The notes beneath the pieces were generated by a model that was not told the origin of the DNA, ran no database searches, and was given only the letters and a program-made list of their open reading frames with translations. Below are positions 1-10,389 of a DNA stretch of 64,000 nt, in pieces (the first letter of the stretch is position 1; each line of letters starts with the position of its first letter). The translations under genes were made by a program, and so were the position numbers. This stretch comes from Chamaecyparis obtusa (taxonomy: Eukaryota; Streptophyta; Pinopsida; Cupressales; Cupressaceae), in assembly GCA_027943335.1 (NCBI GenBank), contig BSBK01001297.1:46001-110000 (forward strand). Direction: 5' to 3'.

Positions 1-440
1 GCTTTCAGGCAAAGAACACAAAATCAAGAGAGTCCTAACTTCTTCATAAAAAATAACATTAACAGAAGATAATTGGCTGGTAACTATATTAAACTCATTT
101 AAATGATCATCAACTGACCCACCTTCCACCATTTTCATATTAAACAAATGCTTCATGAGAAATACCTTATTTGAAGTGGAGGGCTTTTCATACAACTTCG
201 CTAGGGTTTTCATCAAATCTTCAGTCATATTTGCTTGTGTAATATTGAATGCCACCGATTGTGCCAGGCATAATCGAATACTACCAAGGGCCTTTCTATC
301 AAGAATATCCTAGTCCTCATCAGAAATGCTTGCCAGGTTCTTGGCTTTTTCTTCCAACGGCCGCCATAGATCCTTCTGATAGAGATAGTCCTCCATTTGC
401 ATTTTCCATAACTAAAAGTTTTGCCCATTAAACTTGTCAA
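1..440 (-). pseudogene. copia Gag (UBN2-type) fragment
   Basis: The minus strand encodes a typical copia Gag middle region. It runs from a W-K-M-Q-M-E-D-Y-L start through S-V-A-F-N-I-T to D-L-M-K-T-L-A-K-L-Y and then M-K-H-L-F-N-M-K-M-V-E-G-G-S-V, the signature region of UBN2/retrotran_gag_2 domains. Gag would package element RNA in the cytoplasm. At least two in-frame stops (near 312 and 413) break the N-terminal part. The longer open frames listed by simple ORF calling here are in the wrong frame. The C-terminal part (zinc knuckle, protease) lies beyond the left edge. Confidence 0.75.
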
Positions 441-552
441 CCTTCAGCCTACCCTCATCTTCTATTGCTCCCACTCAACCGTGAGACTCCCACTAAACCA
501 TGAGATCTTCTTGCAGAGGATAACCAAAAAGCAACCTCGCTTTGATACCACT

Positions 553-902
553 TGTTAGGATTAACAAGGTAGAAATAATAGTTACATGCAAATATAACCA
601 ATATCAAGAAAGTAATAAAGCACACAGAAGAGAACACAAGACACAAAGATTTAACATGGTTCACCCAATCCCTGGACTACGTCCACCAACAGCAAGTCCA
701 ATATTATTATTATCTAGTGATTACAACTTGATTATAATCTGTAATCTCTTACAACTCAATACCGCTGCAAGAAGCTACTAAAACATACATATTGAAATCC
801 CTAACCCTAAGCCATATTATACAATATTTTTCTTCTTTAGGGTTAGAATGAGTTATAGCATGTCGGCTAAAAAATAGCCAAAAATATTTCGGCCCTAAGC
901 CA
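553..902 (-). repeat. 5' LTR of the left-edge copia element
   Basis: This 350-bp LTR lies between the primer site at 539-550 and the point where the older LTR resumes at about 903. It contains an internal stretch, G-A-T-T-G-G-G-T-G-A-A-C-C-A-T-G-T-T on the minus strand, that recurs in the plus-strand fragment at 55765-56087. The right boundary is inferred from where similarity to 13440-14264 begins (GTAATCACAC at 906). Confidence 0.65.
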
Positions 903-1727
903 ATGGTAATCACACACATCCATACTCCTAAATTTTCCCTAAAATCCATATATGAATCATCAACCTTGAAAGCTAAACAAGGTCATCAAAACCCAAATTC
1001 AAATTGCAAATCAACATGCCAAATCAATCACAATTTAAATCCATGTCAACTACCAAAAAATAGATGTGATCGTTATCATCAACCTCAAGCTCATATATCC
1101 GTAAATCATGCCTCGTTCTTACAAAAAAAATTTAATGATTAAGTCATCCAAGAACAAATAAAAATACCACCGACTAAGAAAATTTGCAAATGTGATCATC
1201 AAAAACTATGGGAACCTCCAAATTAGCAAGTACATAATCTAAGAACATCCATAGGCATCATGAAGAACACACAAACATTCGAAGCCACCTAAACCTAAAA
1301 GTTAATTAGCATCTCTCATACTAAACCTCAGGAACACTGTCACCTTCAACTGTAATACTTAAAGAATGCCTTGCAAATATCTAGACCATGAAACTTCTAA
1401 ACTAAGGACACATCAGAATATCCCAAATCTCCTAGGTGCACAAGAAAAAATATCAACCTAGAAGTTTACACTGAACCGATCTTTGTAACCCTATCAACAC
1501 TGGCAAATAATATAAGAGACAATCACCAAACCTGACCTCATAACTGATCCAAATCTTCATGCACACCTACATAGCTTGAAAAATACCAAGTACAACTTTC
1601 TCCCACATCTCTTGATGTGTGCAACCATTTACCTTCAATAATTGATCCACAATGATCTTCTAAGCATACTGCACCACTAGCAAATATATATGTTGACATC
1701 AATGACAACACATCCAACTTGCCAACA
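903..1727 (-). repeat. 3' LTR of the old copia element, truncated
   Basis: Bases 906-1727 align with 13440-14264 (shared stretches about the AATCATCAACC and CAACATCTCTCATACT-like segments) and end with TTGCCAACA. On the minus strand the adjacent internal sequence CCAAAGGGGAGAT is a good polypurine tract. This fixes 1727/1728 as the LTR boundary and the element as minus-strand. The left part was displaced by the insertion ending at 902. Confidence 0.8.
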
Positions 1728-2129
1728 ATCTCCCCTTTGGCATTGATGGAAACATAGGATGTGAAAAAATGTAATCCAATAAAAAACCAACAATATTCTT
1801 CTGAGATCACCTTTCAATGGTACTACAATCAATATTCATCATTACCTTTCAAAGTCTCTCTAACAATTCTTCTCCCCCTTAGCTGAATCTTTTCTTGATA
1901 CTATTCATGACTTGTTTTTCACATGCACTCTTCTCCACCTTTGACATCAATGGAAAAGGTACATTCATGCACTAAACCATAGAAATCAAGAATCTTATCA
2001 AACATTTCACCTCACCAACTCACCAAGTTGACTACTCCTCTTGAGTAGTAGCCTCCACACATCAATCTAGATAAAAGATATATCCATGTAGTACATTGGA
2101 CTGATGCAATCCCCTGCATCTTAGTTCTG

Positions 2130-3789
2130 ATTAGGAGGGGCAATCACCCCCAACTTTCCTTAGAGATACACAAACGTATACTTAGGCAATGATTTTGTGA
2201 ATATATCAACTATCTGTTCCTTGGTAGAAATATGTTCCAGTCTCATCTGCTTCTCATTCACCTTCTCTCTCAGGAAGTGACCTACTTGATTGATATGCAA
2301 TTTTTTCTTGAGTGTTGCAAAGGATTTTTAGAGATATTTATAACACTCAAATTATCGCATAATATAACTATAGGCTCTTTAAAGACAACTCCTATATTTG
2401 ATAACATCTATTTCATCTAAGCTATTTGTGTACAATTACTAGCAGCAACAATGTACTCTACCTCTACAGTGTATAACGAGATGGAGTTCTACTTCTTGCT
2501 CATCCAAGAGAACAACCTACTTCCTAAAAAGAAAGTGTCACCACTTTTTCTTTTTCTCTCATCAACATCACCTACTCAATCTACATCAATAATATGTACA
2601 CAAATTGAAGTCATTGCCTTTAGGATATCACATCCCAAATTCCATTGTCCCTTTCATATATATAAATATCCTCTTCATAGCTACCTCATGATTTTTCCTC
2701 ATATTTGCTTGAAATCTTTCTACAAGACATACTACATTCATGATATTTGGTCTTGTATGAGTCAAATAAATTATGCCACTAACCATTGACCTATATCTAG
2801 ACTGATTGACTTAGAAGACTTGTCATTTCTTGACAACTTACACCCTATCACCATAGGAGTACCCACTAGTTTGGATTCATCCAACTTAAACTTCTTCAAT
2901 AACTCCTTCACATACTTGGCTTGAGATATGAAAATCCCATTCTCTGAGTGATTAATTTGTAGTCCCAAAAATAATTTCATTTCACCTATCATAGACATAT
3001 CAAACGCATTCTTAATTTCTATTGCAAGTTATTTTCTCAACTTATTATTACCATCGAAGATAATGTAATCAACAAATAATTCTACAATTAGATTATACTC
3101 ATTATCTAACTTGAAATACAAGTTACTATCTATAGTGCTTTTATTAAAACCAAGATTATGAAGATATTTTTCCAACTTGGAATACCAAGCTCTACGAGCT
3201 TGATTCAACCCCTATAGTACTTTCTTCAACTTGCACACCATGTCTAGTTGATTATTCATTTTAAAACCATCAACTTTCTCTAACTATACCTCTTCTTCAA
3301 GATCACCATTTAGAAATGAATATTTGATATCTATTTGGAAGACTTTGAAGTTCTTATAAAAAACACAGATTAGGAATAATCTCACTTCTTCCAATCTTGT
3401 CACCAGAGAAAAACTTTCATCATAGTCAATCCCTATGATCTGAGAATATCCTTTGAACACCAGTCTTTCTTTGTTTTTGATAACTTCTCCTACTTCATTT
3501 AACTTGTTTCTAAATATCCACTTGGTACCAATTAAATTCTTGTCCTCAGGCCTAGGAACAATAATATATGGGTTATTCTTTACAATCTATGACAACTCTT
3601 TTTCCATGACCTCAACCCAATGACCATCTTTGTAGGCCTCACTCACATCTTTAGGCTCAATCTTAGAGATTAACAAAATCTGATATTGAGTAATCCTTCT
3701 CCTAGTCTAAACACCTTTGTTTCTATCACAAATGATTTGATCTTCAGAATGGTTTAATCTAACAAAAATTGGTGTTTTCTTCCTTACCA
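2130..3789 (-). pseudogene. copia reverse transcriptase and RNase H remains
   Basis: Minus-strand translation, with many stops, gives the RVT_2 series in order. There is a G-T-K-W-I-F-R-N-K-L-N segment near 3540, F-Q-I-D-I-K-Y-S-F-L-N-G-D-L-E near 3300, a damaged catalytic box F-V-D-Y (normally Y-V-D-D) near 3080, then an open stretch at 2998-2771 with L-F-L-G-L-Q-I. The RNase H tail ends with the copia hallmark D-I-F-T-K-S-L-P near 2190. The reading continues without loss of homology into 10390 once the inserted element is removed, which confirms the nesting. Confidence 0.85.
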
Positions 3790-3794
3790 CAAGT

Positions 3795-5377
3795 TGTAAG
3801 AATTTGCCTAAGGCAAAGAGTAGAAACCAAGATCTAGAAGCTCAAGAGATAGCACAAGAGAGACAAAATATGATATGATCAACTAATCAAATAATGAATA
3901 GATAGATCTTGAATGATTGATTACATACAATGTAGGAGTGCCTAAATATATAGGCAATACAATAAGACTACATGATAAGGAATGTTGGAAATATTCAAGA
4001 CTAGCCAAGTTACTGAGAGGGGAGAGGTGAATCAGTAACTTCAAAACTTTTTACTAATTGCAGATCTTAACAATATTCCAAATAACATTTAGATCAATAA
4101 GCTAACTGCATGCATGAGTAACAGAAAGAATAAAACATTCATAACACTTTGAACATAGAGATTTGGTGACCCAGAAACCTTCCAAATAGAAAGTAAAACT
4201 GGGGTGGGGATGATACCCATAAAACTTCAATACTGCAGTATAAAGTTGGCCGGTTAAGGCTTACAATGATCACTTCTGATGATCTGCCCTGTTAGGAGCA
4301 AATAGGACTACTAGGTCCACCTTGTTAGAGGATTTACAAACATACAATGAAGTATGCACTCGGTTAAGAGATTTTACAAAAGACTGTTAAGTCTACCCTG
4401 TTAAAGGATTTTAAGCTGATTCACCTGCTAGGATGAAATAGTAAATCTCTTGCTTGCAACTGTACTTGCTAATTGAGATTTTTTGATGTACTGATCACCT
4501 TCTGTGATAGATATGTCTCTACTACTCCTTATACTATTGTAGCCCTTTGTAATTCGCCTATCTCTGCCTTTCTTCTCTTTTTCATACATTACTACACTTT
4601 TGATATGATACAAAACATTGCTTATATATCAATCCAAAATAATTACAAAGTCGGCTGCTAAAATACAAGTCAACACAAGTATTACTGAGTCGGCCCTGAT
4701 GTAGTTACAAAGTTCCTACAAACTAACTCGGTGACTTTCTGATACTCGGCATCCATTGCAATACTTGACATCATCATGCTCTTGGTAGGGGTGGAGGCTC
4801 GGTCCATACTAACCACTTGGTCATATTTTCGAACTCAGTATACACTAGAGACTCGGTAGATATAGTGTCACTCAGTAGAAACTGAATTCCCTATTTACTA
4901 TGCTGGCACTCGGTGAACACTGCTCATCTCATCACTCAGTAATGCTAACTTGGTAAGCACTGCGAAGCTCGGTCTGCTCGGATTGCTCAGTAAATACTAC
5001 GAAGCTCGTTAAGCACACAGAATCTGAATAAGTGTTGTCACTAATGACAAATATACTTAATGCCAACAAAGGAGATGATAAGCTATCACCCATAGAAGGT
5101 GGAATCACATGTCCACTGAAGGTGGATCATCCTCCATTGTACATGAAAGTATGTGCAACAATGAGAGGATGATAATGTGATAAGAGCACTAAAGGTGGAT
5201 CTCACACACAAAGAGGTATGTGAAGACAACTATCACACCTAAAGTGGAAGTTCTACTAACCATGTGCTAAAAAGAAATGCAAAATCCTAAGTGACTCAAA
5301 GACAACTAATATGCAAGTGTATTATCCTAAGTAAACTTAAGTAAAGTGTAATTAGTAAATACTTAATTACACCAACA
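3795..5377 (-). repeat. 3' LTR of the nested gag-protease element, split by a solo LTR
   Basis: The LTR pieces 3795-3981 and 5074-5377 together match the 489-bp partner at 9896-10384. The 1.09-kb block between them, plus one copy of AAGGA, is the solo LTR described separately. Confidence 0.92.
3982..5068 (-). mobile_element. Solo LTR inside the 3' LTR of the nested element
   Basis: The block starts ATGTTGGAAATATTC and ends TGCCAACA, giving a TGTTGG/CCAACA terminal inverted repeat. It is flanked by AAGGA at 3977-3981 and 5069-5073. The unoccupied sequence is preserved in the partner LTR near 10078 (GATAAGGAGATG), so the insertion is proven by comparison. There is no coding sequence. Its start (GAGAGGTGAATCAGTAAC) and its end resemble the old LTR at 12935-14264, so it belongs to a related long-LTR copia lineage. 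The strand is assigned by that resemblance only. Confidence 0.88.
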
Positions 5378-5383
5378 CCCCCC

Positions 5384-5414
5384 CTTAAGTGCAACTTAGG
5401 GGAATGCACTTAAG
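5384..5414 (-). other. Perfect 10-bp stem-loop beside the polypurine tract
   Basis: CTTAAGTGCA (5384-5393) and TGCACTTAAG (5405-5414) are exact inverted repeats around an 11-base loop. The structure lies immediately inside the polypurine tract of the gag-protease element. The second element of the family has the same structure at 49556-49586 with one base changed in the outer pair. Conservation suggests a role in the element RNA, which is inference. Confidence 0.7.
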
Positions 5415-5749
5415 CTCACAATGCAAGATGGGTCCCAGCTACTAGGCCATGTTAGGTACCCATGTACAATATGCAAGAGCAATAGATAATGCAATCTCTC
5501 ATAAAGCGGAGAAAGAGGGAAAACCTCATGGGAAAAATCCTCCCCCAAAAAGATAGATGAATACAATAATAGAATATGAGAGAGAAGACCTCATATGAGG
5601 AAAATATCCCCCCCATAAGATAGAAGTAGTGGAAGAGAGACCAAGTAGCCCCCCCTCAATGTAGAATGAACACGAATGGTAGATGCTCCAGGCTCGATGT
5701 AGATACTACTCCATGAGTGTAGAACAACATTCCTATCCTTAGGAAGAAA

Positions 5750-7798
5750 CTAGACCAAAGGTGTAGATATGAAGCCTCCTCCCCAATCTATAGGAAGAAA
5801 CCTCAAAAAAGATGGAGTCTCTGAAACCTGATCAAGTGTCCCCATGTCAAAGCTGAAATGTGCCTCCTCCAAATCATGTGTACTAAGCCACTCTGCTGAA
5901 AAAGACAAATCAAGATCAACTGAGGATGAATGTAGAACATGTACCAAGGACCCAAGTATCTCCTCTAAAGAGAAAGTGACCTCCTCCAACTACTGTATCA
6001 AAGTATCAACAATCATGTCACCCTCAAAAGAATGATCAAGTAGAGAATGAATATGAGGGTCAGCATGTTCCCTCGCAACAACTAAAGAAGGATCATCTTC
6101 ACCAAAGAGAAGATGAATATCATCAATGATGTCTCCCAAATCTGAAGTATAGGACTCCACAAACAAACCTGCAATGTTTGTCAAGTAGGCATCCCATGGA
6201 ACCAAGTCTGGAAGACAATGAATATCTTGTTGCACTGAAGCACTTGAATCCATGGCTGTGTGAATGCAAGCATCATCAGGAGCAATTGTAGAAATAGTCT
6301 CAATAGGAGGAGATGAAAGGGAAGGCTCAAGAGCTTGATCATGAGTGAGAATACCCAAGTTCAAGTAGCCAAAACTCTCCTCAAAATATGAATCATCACT
6401 GTAATCATCATATGCTGAAGACTCACTGTCTGAAGAATCATTTTCATCAAGAGGAACAAAATCTGCAAAGGAGTACAACCGAGAAGAGTGATCCACTATC
6501 CCAGTAGCAATAACTGCTCCAGTCTCCAAGTCCTTGATGAAAACTAAATCAGGTGTAAATTCCACAGTCTTCTTTGTAGCACCATTTGTGATTTGATAGA
6601 TAGAAAGAAGGTTATTGGTCAAGTGTGGAACACACAACACATCATTGAAGTGTCCATCCCTAACATCAATACTTCCTTTCCCAATCACATTCATGTAAGT
6701 GTGATTGCCCATCAAAATAGGTGGACCTTTGCAAGGCTCAAATGATGAAAACATGGACTGTGAAGAATCCATATGATGAGAAGCCCCTGAATCTAGAAGC
6801 CATCTACCTGAATGAGGACTTGAAGAAGCATATAAAGCTTGTCCTTTTTGAGTGACAAATGTGTGACCCTTTCCTTTATCTTTTTTTGAATTTGGTGAAG
6901 AAGAGGTTGAGGTAGACATCTTGGAAGGCAATTTGATGTTGTTCTTGGCAAGAAGATTCTTCAATTCATCAATGTCCTTCTTATAACAAAAGTGTTCTTC
7001 ATGTCCATGCTTTTTGCAATATGCACAAACCTGCTTCTCCTTCTTTGAAGATTCACCCTTTGGAGGTGATGTAGAAGTGTCATGTTGTGTGGAAGTTGAT
7101 GTTGTGCCTTCTTGTTGAGACTTAGACTTTCAATTCTTCTTCTTCTTTTGACTTTGATTGCCTTGACTCTCATGATTAGCCACCAATGCCTTGGAAGTTG
7201 AAGACTTGAGAATCCCCATACTCATCAATTTTTCTTGTTCTAAGACCAACATTTCTAAAAATGACTCAAATGAAGGCTTAATGAAGGCACTACCCATGGT
7301 CAACTTGTGAGTATTATAACTTGAAACAAAGGCTCCATATTCAGGAGGAAGATGTTTCAACAAGTGACTAACCAACTTCGCATCCTTTATGGGATTACCA
7401 CAATCATCAAGTTGTGCTCTATAGTCATTGACTTTGTTGAGATCATCTTGGATTGTGTCAAAGTTCTTGGGCTCTAGTTTGAGGAGATTAGTCTCAATTG
7501 TGAATCTCATTTCCTCATTCACTTTTCCAAACAACTCTGCAAGTTTATCCCAAGCATCTTTAGCATTGTTTATGGTTTTGATGTGATACATGACAGCTAC
7601 AGAAATATTCTCTCTCAAGACTCCTAAAGCTTTATAATTTTTTGATGACCATTTAGTTATTGCAACAGTATCATCATCAACAGGTTTTCTAATTGTACCA
7701 TCCACATAAGGATTTAAACCTTGAACCATTAACTTGCTCCATACATTATCTTTCCATGTAGCATAGTTATGTGGAGTTAATATTGCAATAGAACCCAT
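5750..7798 (-). pseudogene. copia Gag-protease polyprotein with acidic tail, two in-frame stops
   Basis: The start M-G-S-I-A-I-L-T-P at 7798 leads into a copia Gag (N-Y-A-T-W-K near residue 12; L-L-K-H-L-P-P-E-Y near residue 160). Next come a lysine run, a zinc knuckle C-A-Y-C-K-K-H-G-H-E-E-H-F-C (CX2CX4HX4C, about 6980-7033), and an aspartic protease box W-L-L-D-S-G-A-S-H-H-M (about 6775-6806). A long Asp/Ser/Glu-rich tail follows. The frame is one continuous reading with TGA at 7130-7132 and TAG at 5990-5992, consistent with CGA to TGA and CAG to TAG changes. Coding homology stops right where the pre-integrase domain should start, so the product would be a virion protein and processing enzyme without polymerase. 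Confidence 0.85.
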
Positions 7799-7849
7799 GA
7801 TGCAAAATGAAAAGAGCACAAGAAAGAGAAACACCAACACACAAGACAC

Positions 7850-9895
7850 CCCCCCCCCCCCCTAATTCACTCAATCAAATAACCCCCCCAAAATGATGAT
7901 TTTGGCACTTTATAGCTAGTGCATGTACAATTGCCACTTGATAAAATGGATCAAAGTGGACTTCTAATTTTGATGTTTACAACTAAAATTATGAAGCTAC
8001 AACAGACTCAAGAAGATAGGACAGAAGATCCCTTAAGGATCTAATCAATTACAAGTGCCACAATAGGCCAAAAAAATACCATATTTTGAAAGTACTATGT
8101 ATACCAAATATTTCTCCAAACTGATACCAGATCTAGAAAGTAGATGAAAAATTATGCACTTTCAAAAAAAAATTCACCTAAAAATGTGTCTGTATGAGCT
8201 CGTACGAAGCCTCTGAAGTTGCAAAAATAGGGATTAGACAGGTACAGTCAACAAAAACTGAAATTTTTGCAAAATCCATGATCCAAAACCAGAAAAGAAC
8301 ACCACCACTAAAAAGTTCAGGAAATTCTAGCCAAAATCAAAAAAAAATTCACTCAATTTGGAGTCCGGATGACCAAGTTATGGCCTCCCAAAGTTGGATT
8401 GCCAAATCCAAACTGCAAATGGTGAGGGCTGGAAATATTTGAAATCTGCTGATGTCACCAGACCTACTACCTTAAATTTGATGGTCAAATGACCATCATG
8501 GCAGTGTAAAATGCTTAGTTTTGATGGTCAAACAACCGTCAAAATTAATCTCAGAAAGGATGACACAAACACTATGTTAAATTTGACGTCTTACAAACCG
8601 TCACAACTAAATAAAATCCACCCTGAATGACATCCAAATGGCCATCGATTTTAACAACATAAAAATCTGTGAAAGTTTGAAACTTTTTTTAAAAATACTC
8701 ATTTAATGAGTTGCCGCCACTTGTCAGGCCCGGATTGGCCCGCGGCGTAGAGGTTTGATCGAGCGGAGGTTACGCGTGGCCGATGGAGCTGAGTTTTTTT
8801 GTGTGGTGGTGATTGTACTTTCCATGAGGGTTTGGCCTAGCGGCACTGCGGAGGGGACGTCAAACTGGCGGAGGGGGTGTCAGAGGTGACGCCTGTGTCC
8901 AGCAGTGCGGTGCAGGGGAGCAGATCTAGTGGCGTGGGAGGTGTTGGTGTCCATGGAATTGGGGTGCGGGGGAGTAGCAGAGGTGAAGGTCAAGCTCAAA
9001 AGGGAGGATGCCAAGCTGAGGTTCTATGCTAGCCCGATGTAGTGGCGGTGGATGCCCGCAGGAGGAAACCCGGTGGTGAGGAGAGGCGACGTGGTGCTGG
9101 GAGGTGCCGCCATTGAGGGAGGCGCGATGGATGTCCAGTGGAAGACTAGAGGCACTACAGAGGACGGAGGGGGAGGCACTACAGAGGAGTTGCAGTGCTA
9201 GCAGAGGTGGAAAGGAGCCCGCTATGTGGAGGGTGTGTGGGACTTTTAGTCCCACATGTACCCAGGAGTAAAATAATAGGCCCTTTAGATACCCTCACTG
9301 CCGCAATAGAAATAAAATGAGGTAGGCCTCTTCTTGAAGCAAGCCTAACTTATTGTAGCCATTAGGATTGCTTCTTGGGCGTGCTGCCTAATGTTGTTAG
9401 TGGCTGAAGTCTCCTGATCTTCTAGTTGACTTTGTGTGCACGTACTCTCTGTCCAGTACAACACATAGGCCTAAAAGGCCAAATTTTTTTCCACAAAATA
9501 CGTCTCTGAAAATAAATTAATATTTAGATCTAAAACAATAAATATTGTAGATCTGAAAAAAATTACAATTAATGTAGATCTGACATTAAATGATAGAAAT
9601 AATTTCAGATCTGAAATAAAAAATGTCAAAATAATTACCCAATTTTGCAGATCGGGCCTTAGAGGTTTGATTTGCAAAAAAAATTTGCCTCAGATTTGAC
9701 TTTTGCCCAAGGTAGGCAAATTTATAGTCAAAATTTATGAAAACAGCCACCCAAATGCAATGGTGAGGTCTGATCTTGCTCAAAATGCTCCCACAAAATG
9801 TTGATCCTAGATTTGGTTCGTGGCTCTCCAAAAGTTGAAGCAATCAATCGTTCTCCAATGGCTATGCAATGAAGACTCCTTTGGCTCTGATACCA
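7850..9895 (-). other. Untranslated leader of the gag-protease element, with primer site
   Basis: This 2-kb stretch lies between the 5' LTR and gag on the minus strand. It holds a C homopolymer of about 15 bases near 7849-7863, leader motifs such as plus-strand CCAAGTTATGG near 8374, a GC-rich block at about 8690-9250 and the primer site at 9883-9895. The 109-codon open frame in the GC-rich block (8926-9255) has no recognisable features and is treated as chance. Confidence 0.75.
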
Positions 9896-10384
9896 TGTAA
9901 GAATTTGCCTAAGGCAAAGAGTAGAAACCAAGATCTAGAAGCTCAAGAGATAGCACAAGAGAGACAAAATATGATATGATCAACTGATCAAATAATGAAT
10001 AGATAGATTGAATGATTGATTACATACAATGTAGGAGTGCCTAAATATATAGGCAATGCAATAAGACTACATGATAAGGAGATGATAAGATATCACCCAC
10101 AGAAGGTGGAATCACATGTCCACCAAAGGTGTATCATCCTCCATTGTACATGAAAGTATGTGCAACAATGAGAGGATGATAATGTGATAAGAGCACTAAA
10201 GGTGGATCTCACACACAAAGAGGTAGGTGAAGGCAACTATCACACCTAAAGTGGAAGTTCTCCTAACCATGTGCTAAAAAGAAATGCAAACTCCTAAGTG
10301 ACTCAAAGATAACTAATATGTAAATGCATTATCCTAAGTAAACTTAAGTAAAGTGTAATTAGTAAATACTTAATTACACCAACA
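9896..10384 (-). repeat. 5' LTR of the nested gag-protease element
   Basis: This is a 489-bp intact LTR, TGTAAGAATT to ACCAACA, directly abutting the primer site on its left and the CAAGT target duplication on its right. Confidence 0.92.
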
Positions 10385-10389
10385 CAAGT

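Larger units (their letters stand above)
1..902 (-). mobile_element. 5' end of a minus-strand Ty1/copia element (gag, primer site, LTR), running off the left edge
   Basis: Read on the minus strand, an LTR at 902-553 is followed after two bases by a primer-binding site (TGGTATCAAAGC, plus-strand 539-550) and then by gag coding sequence that continues past base 1. The LTR begins about TGGCTTAGGG and ends CCTAACA. Homology to the older LTR at 13440-14264 resumes exactly to the right of 902, so this element landed inside that older LTR. The rest of the element lies outside the window, so its target duplication cannot be checked. A related LTR fragment lies on the plus strand at 55765-56087. Confidence 0.75.
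3795..10384 (-). mobile_element. Non-autonomous copia element (gag-protease only), 5-bp target duplication
   Basis: LTRs begin TGTAAGAATTTGCC and end ACACCAACA on the plus strand (3795-5377 and 9896-10384). The target duplication CAAGT is exact at 3790-3794 and 10385-10389. The primer site, plus-strand GGCTCTGATACCA at 9883-9895, touches the right LTR, and the polypurine tract (minus-strand TTAAGGGGGGG) touches the left LTR, so transcription is on the minus strand. Without the solo LTR inside it, the element is about 5.5 kb. The interior encodes gag and protease only. No integrase, RT or RNase H motif is visible, and the space left cannot hold them. By eye the two LTRs differ at about 15 of 489 aligned bases. 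Confidence 0.92.

Noticed and set aside
6961..7173. Basic open frame between gag and protease
   Set aside because: It is out of frame; the true frame carries the zinc knuckle and continues Gag-protease.
8926..9255. 109-codon open frame in a GC-rich block
   Set aside because: It lies in the untranslated leader of the gag-protease element, shows no motif, and GC-rich sequence has few stops by chance.
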